Source: Arenicola marina (Eukaryota; Annelida; Polychaeta; Arenicolidae). Taken from it: 64,000 nucleotides of DNA. This document shows positions 23,561-31,892 of this stretch, in pieces (positions within the stretch are counted from its first letter, which is position 1; every line of letters starts with the position of its first letter). The DNA is taken from contig OZ025258.1 of NCBI GenBank assembly GCA_964019135.1, positions 2,418,001-2,482,000 on the forward strand, in the 5' to 3' direction. The translations under genes and the position numbers were made by a program. Under the pieces are notes generated by a model. It saw nothing but the letters and a program-made list of their open reading frames with translations. It had not been told where the DNA came from and made no database searches.

Positions 23561-26511
23561 CAGTCTCAAAGTCTTCTGGTATCACCAGTAAGTCAGGATC
23601 CCCCCATAACAATGCACAGCAGCATAGTAGGGTTGAACTTGTCCTCTCCAGGGATAAACCAATGGCCTGTGGGAGGGAGAATCAAGCATTTTGCCAACAA
23701 TTGAGGAAAGATCACAAAAGATCCAAAGATTTTGAACATGGTAAACGGTTGTCACATAGACTTTGTGACCACTCCTCCACCAAAACTCATTTGCTCTTCC
23801 CCAGTTCTCTCAAGAGAAGAACATACAAAAATCTCAGAACAGGTACAAGAGTTGTACTCAAAAAATGCCATCGAGCGCACCATGAACACACCGGATCAGT
23901 TCATGAGCCATCTGTTTCTGCGACCAAAGAAAGACGGGTCCCAGCGGCCAGTGTTCAATCTGAAACAGCTGAATGCTTATGTAAGATACGAACACTTCAA
24001 GATGGAAGGGATGGTTTCAGCTTTAAACCTGATTCAGGCGGGGGACTGGATGGGGAAACTCGACTTAAAGGATGCATATTTCTGCATTCCGATGGCCCAG
24101 AATGTCAGAAAGTATCTGAAGTTTGTGTGGGCAGGGAAAATATACCAGTTCAAGGTCTTGCCCTTCGGGCTAGCATCAGCTCCCCGCTCGTTTACCAAAC
24201 TAATGAAACCAGTGATTGCCCTCCTTCGACGAATGGGGATCAGAGTGGTCATCTACCTAGACGACATGCTCTTTTTGAACAGGAACAGAGAGGGGTTGGT
24301 GTTGGACATCAACACAGCACAGTGGCTGCTGGAGGCACTGGGTTTCTCGATCAACAGACCCAAATCAGTGACAGTTCCCACACAAACCCTCGAGTTTCTG
24401 GGTTTCTTGTTGGATTCGATCAAAATGACGGTGGCTTTGCCATTAGAGAAGGTGCAAACTATTCAGTTAGAATGCCAGGAATTGTGCCAGAGAAACAGAA
24501 CTTCTGTCAGAGCTCTTGCAAAACTGATAGGCAAGTTAACAGCAACGCTTTTGGCTGTGGTACCAGCACCGCTGAATTATCGCCTCCTACAGATGCAGAA
24601 ATCGAAAGCTTTACTGGCGAACAACCAGAATTATGCAGCTCATTTGACTTTATCACCAGAGAGCAAGGAGGAATTGCAATGGTGGATCAAAAATCTGGAC
24701 ATGTGGAATGGCAGAACGTTGATTTCAGTCATACCAGACCTAGTTATCACTTCGGACTCCTCAATGAAGGGATGGGGTGCGGTGTGCGAAGGAGTGACCA
24801 CCCAGGGTCTCTGGAGTGCAGACGAAAGGAAATTACACATAAACTGCCTGGAACTGCTGGCAGCAACTTTCGCAGTGCGAGCCTTCACACGAGACCGATC
24901 GGTCCAGCATGTACACCTGCGAGTGGACAACAGTGCCACAGTGGCTCAGGTCAACCGGATGGGGGGCACAAGGTCAAGGAACCTGTTGAAACTGACAAAA
25001 GAGCTTTGGCACTTTTGTCTGTCGAAAAAGATCATGCTTACTGCGGAGCATCTGCCAGGAATTCACAACACAGTTGCAGACCAGGAATCCAGAATCTACA
25101 CCGATGGCAGCAACTGGAAGTTGGACTCGGGGATATTCAAGGCAGTAGCACAGAATTGGGGTCCCATTCAAACAGACCTGTTTGCAGACAGAACCAATGC
25201 CCAGACACAAAATTATGTGAGTTGGAAACCAGACCCATTTGCACAGACAACCGATGCATTCAGCATCTCTTGGGCATGTCAGGGGAGCTATGCGTTTCCT
25301 CCTTTTTGCCTGATAAACAAGTGTCTGGCAAAAATCCAGAAAGAACAGGCCACTGTCATTCTGATTACTCCCACTTGGCAGACGCAGCCGTGGTTCCCAG
25401 TCATTCTGGGAATGCTAGTGGATCAACCTGTACTGTTACCTCCGCTACAGAGGTTACTGACGTCACCAAAAGGCGACCCGCATCCGCTGATCGTGAGAGG
25501 AGATCTGAAATTAGCGGCTTGGAAGGTCTCAGGGAACGCACACTTGCAAGAGGTCTTTCAAGCCGGGCTGCCGAGATTTTCTTGCGAGCCCGCAGAGAGG
25601 GAACTAAATCCGCTTACAGTTGCTCCTGGAATAAGTGGGTTAGCTGGTGTGGTGGACGGAAAATCGCTCCATTTCAAGCCACTCTGGGAAATATAGCAGA
25701 TTTCTTGGCTGATGTGTTTGACAAGGGAATGGAGTATACAACCATGAATGGGTACAGATCAGCTCTCTCGGCTTTTCACCCCCAGATAGAAGGATATCCG
25801 GTGGGGCAACATCCAGTGATCAAAACTTTGCTACAAGGGATGTTCAACATGAGGCCCCCTAAACCAAGATATGTGGACACGTGGGATGTGGATATGGTGC
25901 TCAGACACATTCGTTCCCTGGGAGACAATGGGAACCTAAACCTCAAAACACTCACGCTTAAGGTGACCATGTTGTTAGCCTTATGCAGCGCAAGCAGAGG
26001 CTCTGAGTTGCAACAGCTGAACCTGAAATACATGAGGATGAAGGGGGAGGACATGGAATTCTATATCCCTGGTCTCACAAAGACAAAGAGACCTGGTAAA
26101 CCTCACAGTAAGGTATCTGTATCGCACTACAGATCTGATGGGCTGCTTGACCCAGTACAATGCGTACATAAATACATACAACGGACAGCTCCACTCCGGG
26201 AAAGTGAAGCTCAGAAAGCCCAAATGCTTATCAGTTTCATCAAGCCACATAACACAGTGGCGAAATGCTCCGTTGCAAGATGGCTTAAAATGCTAATGGC
26301 CCAAGCAGGGATTGACACAAGTAAATACAAGGCTCATTCAACGCGAGCTGCAAGTACCTCAAGGGCAAAGCATCAAGGCATGAAAACAGAACAAATCTTG
26401 GAAGCAGCCAACTGGTCAAATGCTTCAACTTTCTACAATTTCTACCATAAAGAAATTGCAGAGAAGGCAGAGCAGAACACATTTCAAGAAATAGTTCTTT
26501 GCCTTACCTAA
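22441..26511 (+). CDS. Continuous GAG-to-YR open frame of the DIRS element, about 1356 codons
   Basis: From the ATG at 22441 (TTATGG context) one frame runs without a stop to TAA at 26509-26511. Its first third is the GAG-like protein, its last quarter is the tyrosine recombinase, and the middle (about 23560-25490) is the out-of-frame shadow of the RT/RNase H gene. In that middle part of about 640 codons some 30 stops would be expected by chance with uniform codon use, yet none occurs. Either a GAG-x-YR fusion is made, or YR is expressed separately and the open overlap reflects composition. The RT frame lies +1 relative to this frame. Separate entries describe GAG and YR. Confidence 0.7.
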   Translation: MEDVSAGSPPGPPGACLATDNTVSDPVGAVKAASPLGLVETSATGLATGRLDLGTYKIPKKRKIDVPEVQGLTDVSLSSSESEGQASSSDEGDSSSPARSCVSDPPVSEVASGPGLDMFDPLGQKKANNWKLDPEQDGFIRKYFTEWLGEEVAKNTVLADNPLPKHDSLEPHKLDDDIVELLDKGQQPAARLIDGSFVKIQSKLLDTMGPLSKLWKLLFSAKNAKDRSCDLRELLLLVEKSIVLIGQTNVLTNYNRRWNVLCKFLRDHKKASHLLRQNEALLNANRKELFGGKFYRALYHKAKESKRSRQIRQSLGATSFPPKRQHVERKPFQRTPPTRPKGLPKPKWEGKPRFSRQGQQPRGGKASRYVSFTSVSKSSGITSKSGSPHNNAQQHSRVELVLSRDKPMACGRENQAFCQQLRKDHKRSKDFEHGKRLSHRLCDHSSTKTHLLFPSSLKRRTYKNLRTGTRVVLKKCHRAHHEHTGSVHEPSVSATKERRVPAASVQSETAECLCKIRTLQDGRDGFSFKPDSGGGLDGETRLKGCIFLHSDGPECQKVSEVCVGRENIPVQGLALRASISSPLVYQTNETSDCPPSTNGDQSGHLPRRHALFEQEQRGVGVGHQHSTVAAGGTGFLDQQTQISDSSHTNPRVSGFLVGFDQNDGGFAIREGANYSVRMPGIVPEKQNFCQSSCKTDRQVNSNAFGCGTSTAELSPPTDAEIESFTGEQPELCSSFDFITREQGGIAMVDQKSGHVEWQNVDFSHTRPSYHFGLLNEGMGCGVRRSDHPGSLECRRKEITHKLPGTAGSNFRSASLHTRPIGPACTPASGQQCHSGSGQPDGGHKVKEPVETDKRALALLSVEKDHAYCGASARNSQHSCRPGIQNLHRWQQLEVGLGDIQGSSTELGSHSNRPVCRQNQCPDTKLCELETRPICTDNRCIQHLLGMSGELCVSSFLPDKQVSGKNPERTGHCHSDYSHLADAAVVPSHSGNASGSTCTVTSATEVTDVTKRRPASADRERRSEISGLEGLRERTLARGLSSRAAEIFLRARREGTKSAYSCSWNKWVSWCGGRKIAPFQATLGNIADFLADVFDKGMEYTTMNGYRSALSAFHPQIEGYPVGQHPVIKTLLQGMFNMRPPKPRYVDTWDVDMVLRHIRSLGDNGNLNLKTLTLKVTMLLALCSASRGSELQQLNLKYMRMKGEDMEFYIPGLTKTKRPGKPHSKVSVSHYRSDGLLDPVQCVHKYIQRTAPLRESEAQKAQMLISFIKPHNTVAKCSVARWLKMLMAQAGIDTSKYKAHSTRAASTSRAKHQGMKTEQILEAANWSNASTFYNFYHKEIAEKAEQNTFQEIVLCLT
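22615..22638 (+). other. Nuclear localisation motif in DIRS GAG
   Basis: The codons spell PKKRKIDV, close to the classical monopartite nuclear import signal. DIRS elements must reach nuclear DNA for recombinase-mediated insertion, so a nuclear signal in GAG is plausible. Function is inferred from the motif only. Confidence 0.55.
23705..25696 (+). CDS. DIRS reverse transcriptase - RNase H - Dam-like region
   Basis: This frame (+1 relative to GAG) encodes the element's DNA-synthesis proteins. RT motifs: KLDLKDAYF, LPFGLASAPRSFTKLM and the catalytic YLDD (24254-24265). RNase H follows with acidic residues in TSDSSMKGWG (Asp at 24755), NCLELLA, RVDNSATVAQ and the late HLPGIHNTVAD. Next is a segment like phage Dam methyltransferases (DLFADRTNAQTQNYVSW, then DPFAQTTDAF, then FPPF at 25295-25306, then LITPTW). 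The frame ends at TAG 25694-25696 and overlaps the YR start by about 200 bp. The same frame is open upstream from about 23288; a TGA at 23702-23704 separates this ORF from conserved RT leader sequence (VGGRIKHF, 23669-23692), so the protein is probably interrupted. Confidence 0.9.
   Translation, partial: GKITKDPKILNMVNGCHIDFVTTPPPKLICSSPVLSREEHTKISEQVQELYSKNAIERTMNTPDQFMSHLFLRPKKDGSQRPVFNLKQLNAYVRYEHFKMEGMVSALNLIQAGDWMGKLDLKDAYFCIPMAQNVRKYLKFVWAGKIYQFKVLPFGLASAPRSFTKLMKPVIALLRRMGIRVVIYLDDMLFLNRNREGLVLDINTAQWLLEALGFSINRPKSVTVPTQTLEFLGFLLDSIKMTVALPLEKVQTIQLECQELCQRNRTSVRALAKLIGKLTATLLAVVPAPLNYRLLQMQKSKALLANNQNYAAHLTLSPESKEELQWWIKNLDMWNGRTLISVIPDLVITSDSSMKGWGAVCEGVTTQGLWSADERKLHINCLELLAATFAVRAFTRDRSVQHVHLRVDNSATVAQVNRMGGTRSRNLLKLTKELWHFCLSKKIMLTAEHLPGIHNTVADQESRIYTDGSNWKLDSGIFKAVAQNWGPIQTDLFADRTNAQTQNYVSWKPDPFAQTTDAFSISWACQGSYAFPPFCLINKCLAKIQKEQATVILITPTWQTQPWFPVILGMLVDQPVLLPPLQRLLTSPKGDPHPLIVRGDLKLAAWKVSGNAHLQEVFQAGLPRFSCEPAERELNPLTVAPGISGLAGVVDGKSLHFKPLWEI
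25480..26511 (+). CDS. DIRS tyrosine recombinase
   Basis: The C-terminal part, about 340 residues, of the GAG-frame ORF is a tyrosine recombinase of the DIRS group, which joins circular element DNA to the target without an integrase of the DDE type. The N-terminal SAM-like core-binding part starts near RAAEIFLRARREGTKSAY. Catalytic residues are visible: Arg in CSASRGSELQ (25996-25998), His and Arg in HSTRAAS (26335-26346), and the nucleophile Tyr in FYNFYHKE (26434 or 26443; the second is the likelier by position). All the active-site residues I can place are present and the reading frame is intact. The start overlaps the end of the RT/RNase H frame, so expression must be through fusion with upstream GAG-frame sequence, frameshift, reinitiation or splicing; the sequence does not decide. 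Confidence 0.92.
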   Translation, partial: ASADRERRSEISGLEGLRERTLARGLSSRAAEIFLRARREGTKSAYSCSWNKWVSWCGGRKIAPFQATLGNIADFLADVFDKGMEYTTMNGYRSALSAFHPQIEGYPVGQHPVIKTLLQGMFNMRPPKPRYVDTWDVDMVLRHIRSLGDNGNLNLKTLTLKVTMLLALCSASRGSELQQLNLKYMRMKGEDMEFYIPGLTKTKRPGKPHSKVSVSHYRSDGLLDPVQCVHKYIQRTAPLRESEAQKAQMLISFIKPHNTVAKCSVARWLKMLMAQAGIDTSKYKAHSTRAASTSRAKHQGMKTEQILEAANWSNASTFYNFYHKEIAEKAEQNTFQEIVLCLT

Positions 26512-26520
26512 ACTTTGAAC

Positions 26521-26634
26521 ATGCATTATCAGATCTATTTTCGGTTTGTGAGATGAAATTGGAAATTTCATCAGTGCTCGTAGAGCACGACATGAAATTA
26601 AGATTTCATGAATAAACCAAAATAGATCTGATAA
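26521..26634 (+). repeat. DIRS internal complementary region
   Basis: Bases 26521-26560 are the reverse complement of the element's left end (22239-22278) with one mismatch. Bases 26556-26634 are the reverse complement of the right end (27210-27289) with no mismatch seen. The two parts share one AATTT/AAATT core at about 26556-26560. Such a region templates completion of the two termini during circle formation in the DIRS replication model. It begins 9 bp after the YR stop codon. Confidence 0.93.
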
Positions 26635-26639
26635 TCCCA

Positions 26640-27120
26640 CCCATATCCCTTCCCTTTGTATTAGTTGTTGGGACTATATATAGGGTTATTATTATTGTTC
26701 ATTCTGACTTTCTTGTCTTGATTGCTTGCAGATAAGGGATACTGACGGGATTCCACCTGCTTCTTCTTCCCCTAGATGGGGTTAAGTTCCACGTTTGTCA
26801 CCCAATTGGGCACTCATTTGCTCCTGGATGGATTTTTAGTTCAACTCAGTGCAAGTTTTACGTTGGTTTTCAACCGGATGAAGGAAAGAAGTGGTTTTTG
26901 TTGTGGATTTGTGACAATAACTCTCTGTCCTGGATGGAATTTGGTTCAGGGACGGTGTACTCAGTCGAGTGTTTAGTTCGTGGACTTGAACTCTGTTAAC
27001 AGAAGTCCTGCAAGTCTGGAAAGGATTTCATCATTATTTCATCTTCATCTCATCTTCCAACTGGCCAGAGGGTAGAGGAAGGGCGGATAAGGCCTGCGGA
27101 GGTGAGTTTGTTACTTCATT
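26640..27120 (+). other. DIRS non-coding 3' region
   Basis: Between the internal complementary region and the right inverted repeat there is no convincing coding frame. A TATA-like ACTATATATAGGG lies near 26673. Whether it drives transcription or belongs to an RNA end cannot be told from sequence. Confidence 0.5.
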
Positions 27121-27233
27121 ATCAAAAGCCAAGCCTACGAAGGAAGGTCGAGGTCAGCCTCGTTTTGACTTTTAAAGGCTACCGGAAGTACCTAAAGTAC
27201 GGAGAATGCATTATCAGATCTATTTTGGTTTAT
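27121..27233 (-). repeat. DIRS right inverted terminal repeat
   Basis: This is the reverse complement of 22250-22362 with few differences. It is followed by a right-end extension (27234-27289) containing a short palindrome (CGTGCTCTACGAGCACTGATG) that has no counterpart at the left end but is copied in the internal complementary region. Confidence 0.92.
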
Positions 27234-27453
27234 TCATGAAATCTTAATTTCATGTCGTGCTCTACGAGCACTGATGAAATTTCCAATTTTGAAGGTAAAC
27301 AAACATGTCAGGCGGCAAACGTATTCCCCAACGTATACGTATGGATTATTAGCCATAAATATGCATTGATTGAGTGGATAAACTCACTTGTGTACTACAT
27401 TTGCGGGTCCATGTCATATCAGTTTGTGACAGTCCAGAGAAGCATGGAAATGC

Positions 27454-29230
27454 CACAACTTTAAAATGCTGCAGAGTTCTCAATCTTTAATATAGGCGCA
27501 TAATATATTGCGCAATTGAAGTTAAATACACTAGGTTTCTACAACATTCCCTGTAATCAGTTGACACAGCCCCACAAAAAAATTATTAGCTCTCCCCTCT
27601 CTGACATATTTCATTAATGGCGGTGCATGAAATGGGTGGGAATGTCATTTAGAAATGCTGCAGAGTTCTTAATATTTAATATAGATGCATTATATTTTGC
27701 ACAATTGAAGTTCAATACACTAGGTTTCTACAACATTCCCTGTAATCAGTTAACACAGCCCCACAAGAAAATTATTAGCACTCCCCTCTCTGACATATTT
27801 CATTAATGGTAGTGCATGAAATGGGTGGGAATGCCACTTAGAAATGCTGCAGAGTTCTTAATATTTAATACAGATGCATAATATTTTGCACAATTGAAGT
27901 TCAATACACTAGGTTTCTACAACATTCCCTGTAATCAGTTGACACAGCCTCACAAGAAAATAATTAGCACTCCCCTCTCTGACATATTTCATTAATGGCG
28001 GTGCATGAAATAGGTGGGAATGCCACTTAGAAATGCTGCAGAGTTCTTAATATTTAATATAGGCACACAATATTTTGCACAATTGAAGTTCAATACAGTA
28101 GGTTTCTACAACATTCCCTGTAATCAGTTAACACAGCCCCACAAGAAAATTATTAGCACTCCCCTCTCTGACATATTTCATTAATGGCGGTGCATGAAAT
28201 GGGTGGGAATGTCACTTAGAAATGCTGCAGAGTTCTTAATATTTAATATAGACACACTATATTTTGCACAATTGAAGTTAAATACACTAGGTTTCTACAA
28301 CATTCCCTGTAATCAGTTAACACAGCCCCACAAAAAAATTATTAGCACTCCCCTCTCTGACATATTTCATTAATGGCGGTGCATGAAATGGGTGGGAATG
28401 TCACTTAGAAATGCTGCAGAGTTCTTAATATTTAATATAGATGCATAATATTTTGCACAATTGAAGTTCAATACACTAGGTTTCTACAACAGCCCCTGTA
28501 ATCGGTTGACACAGCCCCACAAGAAAATTATTAGCACTCCCCTCTCTGACATATTTCATTAATGGTAGTGCATGAAATGGTTGGGAATGCCACTTAGAAA
28601 TGCTGCAGAGTTCTTACTATTTAATATAGGTTGACAGCCCCACAAAAAAATGGTTCAGTGGATAGAACCTTTGAGGAAAATAAGTAACACTCCCCTCTCT
28701 GACACATTTTCCTTATGGCAGTGCATGACAATGGTGAGAATGCTACTTAGAAAAGTTGCACAAGAAACTAAACAACTCTCGTCTTTTACATATTTATTTA
28801 TGGCAGTGTATGACAGGGGTTGAGAATTGCCCCTCCCCCAGAGAGACATCCTGGACATTGTTTAGGTAGGCATGAAACAATTTTAAGATGCTGCTGAATT
28901 TTTATTATTTAATATAGGTGCATAATATCTCACGCAAATGAAGATCCTTCACAATTTTTTTTATAACACTTTCCTGTCTCACACATTTCAGTAATGCTGG
29001 TGCATGAAAGTGGTGCGCAATGCCATTTAGAAATGCTCAGATAGACGCTCAGATTGGTTGACAGAGCCTCCCCAAAAAATAAATGAAGCTCCCATCTCTG
29101 ACACATTTTTATTTTATTTTTATTTTTAGCAATGCAAATACCACTTAGACAACCTGCAAGTACCAGCACATGATATTATGCATTGTATAATATCAATACT
29201 CTATTGACAATTCCCCTCCCCTCCCCAAGA
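27454..29230. repeat. 189-bp AT-rich satellite, 6-7 good copies then decayed ones
   Basis: GAAATGCTGCAGAGTTCTTA recurs with G at 27471, 27660, 27849, 28038, 28227, 28416 and 28605, exactly 189 bp apart. Each unit includes CACTAGGTTTCTACAACATT, ACACAGCCCCACAAGAAAAT and a CTCCCCTCTCTGACATATTT motif. After about 28620 the copies become degenerate and of irregular length (CTCCCCTCTCTGACACATTT near 28690, TCCCATCTCTGACACATTTT near 29090), fading out near 29230. The array starts about 165 bp right of the DIRS insertion. Confidence 0.96.
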
Positions 29231-29900
29231 CAATAATACCCCCGTCCTTGCAATTACTTGTCCCATCTTTGATATTTAGTTCATGTACTGAACTGTATGT
29301 GTTAAATTTATCAATCTATAAACACTTACGCTACATCGTGGCAAACTATACTTACACTACATTGTAAGAAACTATGCTTACACTAAAATTTATAATCCTA
29401 CTATCCTAAGGTATATTTTGGACCAGTTCAGTTTATGCTTGCACACAATTAAGTATTCTAATTAAAAAACCAATCCATCTATCCATAGTGCTTGAGGAAT
29501 ACCTGCTTGATCATGCAGTAACAATATTTGGTATTCCATGAGATTATGCCCGGGGCCCAGTTCATCGCTGATCCAGCACTTTAGTACCAAAGATGATGTG
29601 AAAAATTAAGATGTGTAAGTTCTACCGGTACTTATTGATATGGAAAATATTTTTTGGTAAATCATTTAAATATAAATATAAATGAAATGTAATGTATGGA
29701 AAGGAAAACAGTATATTAATTTTATTTATATAATATAGCAAAGCATTCTTGGGCTTGCAAATATTCAATGCCTCATCTATGTAATAAAATATTGAAAATT
29801 CTTAATTATAGATTTGATACATATGATATATTAAATTACATATCTCTTCTCAATTGTCTGATACATATTTGCTCAATCCATCATAATTACTTCATATTTG
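29231..29900. other. AT-rich unique spacer, no gene seen
   Basis: AT-rich DNA with several short A/T runs. A few short repeats of ACACTACATTGTAAGAAACT type occur near 29330-29390. No open frame of note, RNA gene or transposon end is visible. Confidence 0.5.
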
Positions 29901-29904
29901 ACAG

Positions 29905-30099
29905 CTACTCCAAAAAAAGGATATAAACGTTTGAGAGTTTTGAGTGGTCTCCCTTTGAGGCCTCCGAAATGGCCTGCAACTGCTTTGGTCTCAAGTGGTT
30001 GTACTCCTTTTCTGATTCTATGTTCAGTTTCACGAGAGCCTTTCGCACATTCACGTACTTGCCGTACAAAAGATCTAAATTCTGAATTCGCTCATTCAT
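29905..30099 (-). CDS. Small ORF or first coding exon, unrecognised
   Basis: A 64-codon frame on the minus strand starts at an ATG near 30099 and reads MNERIQNLDLLYGKYVNVRK, then ALVKLNIESEKEYNHLRPKQ, with a charged, heptad-like pattern suggesting a coiled coil. Composition is protein-like and unlike the AT-rich flank on its 3' side, while the DNA upstream of the ATG (30100-30400) is richer in G+C and CpG, as in a promoter region. Coding character fades after SKLSN near 29925, where a weak donor-like GTTTAT occurs. It could be the first exon of a host gene leaving no further exon in view, or a chance ORF. No family is recognised. Confidence 0.33.
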   Translation of the reverse strand: MNERIQNLDLLYGKYVNVRKALVKLNIESEKEYNHLRPKQLQAISEASKGDHSKLSNVYILFLE

Positions 30100-31892
30100 G
30101 TTAACAGTAGAGTAGAGTAGTCAGTATACTGTATCTCCGCACAGGGGAACCAGTTACGTGGGAGTAGTGCGTCACCTATCGGGCAAGATAGAAATGCCGT
30201 GACCTTGACCTACGCGCAATACCTAACACCCGCTCTTACCACTCTCTGCCTTCGACTCACTCCGCTAAGGCTCCATTATATCTCTGTTGTCGCCTACGTC
30301 CTGAATGCATTTTCACACTCGCTCGCCAGGGCGGCGCTGCGCAGATTGATAGGAAAAATGCGTCGCGCATTTCTACAAATTAGTGCTGGGACCCAGCCTA
30401 AGCATAATAACGCTTGAAATCAGGTGATGAAAAGAAGAAGTTCTGTCACAATTATAACTTTTTCGAAAGGTTACAAGATGTGTTTTGATGTATTAAATAC
30501 GCAGAGCTCGTTATTTTTATGTTTGATTGTTGAAAACTATAATGTTGCAGAAAATTACAGCTGATTTGACCGTTTTTCAAGAATCTTGAAATTTGCCCCC
30601 GGCCGACAGCAGCGGTAAAAGCGGAGCTTGCGTAGCGCCACCGTGCGGGGAGCTTGCCGCTCTTACTTGTATGAGTTTGAGCGGCGGTACCAGCTTAGTT
30701 TCTCCCCATGGTGCAAATGGTGGCTGGGCCGCCAGGGAGAAGACGTGTGCTCCAACACTTCTTTGCGAAAATCAGACCAACCAAGGATAGAACAAGGTAT
30801 ACGTTTACTTAACCAACAGATGTTAACGTATGCTTTGAAATGATCAAGAAATGTTTTTGCCTTGGACCCCAGTGGCCATGCCTTGATGAATAGTGCATCA
30901 GGCTGGCCTCGGCAGGCCGCCCCTGTGTCTGTCAATCTACAGGGGTGAGCAGGGCCACCATAGCGGCAGGTTACAAAACGACGGAAAGGCTTTAAGGGTT
31001 GGGGCGTGGGGGGTGGGGGGGTCATAAACACCAGTACCCCCCAGGGTTTCCCCGTGTCTGTTGGTCGCTTCACAGGGCCATGTATGCCATCTGGCACCTG
31101 TTGGTGGGAGGCAGACGCACGATATTGGGATTTAAAGTGTTCGTGCCACGACTTTGTCTTGCTCAGAGTTAACTTGGTTTAGGGAAGATAAACAATAACA
31201 ATTTGTTTTAATGGGAGTTTACATTTTTTATTCCACGTTATCACTATAAACGCGTTCGGCAAAGTATCAAAAGTGAGATCCGGCGGGTTTATTTCTGGGA
31301 GCGTATGAGCGTTATTTGCCGGCGGTGACCCTGCCATCTCGCGGTGGTCTCGTGCGGGTCTCGCGCCGGGTCTCGTGTATCCATAAGAACCCTTCCCAGC
31401 CTGTGTCCTGGGGCAGCATTCTTACTTACGCACGAAAAGTGCATTTTCGTCTTAGTCTCACCAGCTCGTTGTGGTTGTGTTCATGTTCAAGAAATCATAA
31501 GCAATATAACTTTGGCACTTTTTTAATTCAGAAAATCCACCTCTTGGGTGACTACTTACGTATTTTAAACCCGATAGTCACGCGACAAATGTTCCACTTA
31601 GCGCTAAGTCAGGTGGCGTAGCCTAAGTGGCCATTATGAATACGGCCCCAGCTGACCAGCACTCTGGTATCGTCTCCTTGGTTATAGCACCGTTGGGCCT
31701 GAGCCGCGGGGTCGATGGTTGGGGCTTGGCGCTCTGAACCGCTTCCGGCCTGTCGGGACCAGGCGTTGTCTGGCGGAGAGTTGGACCAGCATCCACGTCA
31801 TCGCGGTCTCGCCTGTCCTCGGGCATTTGGCGGCTCCGTCGGTACGTCTCACCGCCAGGGCGAGATGACTTGGATACCAGCACCTGGACTTT
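30100..31892. other. Unique spacer, no supported gene
   Basis: Mixed composition with GC-richer parts at 30590-30760, 30900-31100 and 31310-31400. Frames of 60-144 codons exist on both strands (for example 30663-31097 minus) but overlap each other and lack motifs. A G-rich run (GGGGCGTGGGGGGTGGGGGG) lies near 31001-31021 and a CTTAGCGCTAAG palindrome near 31600. No RNA gene or transposon ends could be assigned. Confidence 0.45.

Larger units (their letters stand above)
22239..27289 (+). mobile_element. DIRS-type tyrosine recombinase retrotransposon, 5.05 kb
   Basis: The element has all DIRS hallmarks: GAG-like, RT/RNase H/Dam-like and YR coding regions, inverted terminal repeats (22250-22362 against 27121-27233), and an internal complementary region (26521-26634) that matches both outer ends. 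Both ends carry AATTT (22239-22243 and 27285-27289), while the internal region holds a single copy at the junction, as expected if YR inserts a circle by recombination at a short core. DIRS elements make no target-site duplication and none is seen. The right end abuts a 189-bp satellite region. Near-perfect agreement of the ends with the internal copy suggests a fairly recent insertion, although the RT frame carries a TGA. Confidence 0.95.

Noticed and set aside
24034..26640. Minus-strand frames of 60-100 codons inside the DIRS element
   Set aside because: They are shadows of the RT and YR genes, with no independent support.
30414..30429. 15-base match (TTGAAATCAGGTGATG) to about 41997
   Set aside because: The match is short and the flanks are unrelated; it could be chance or a tiny shared repeat, so I did not build on it.
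30663..31097. 144-codon minus-strand frame
   Set aside because: Composition is uneven, it overlaps two plus-strand frames, and no motif or splice structure supports it.
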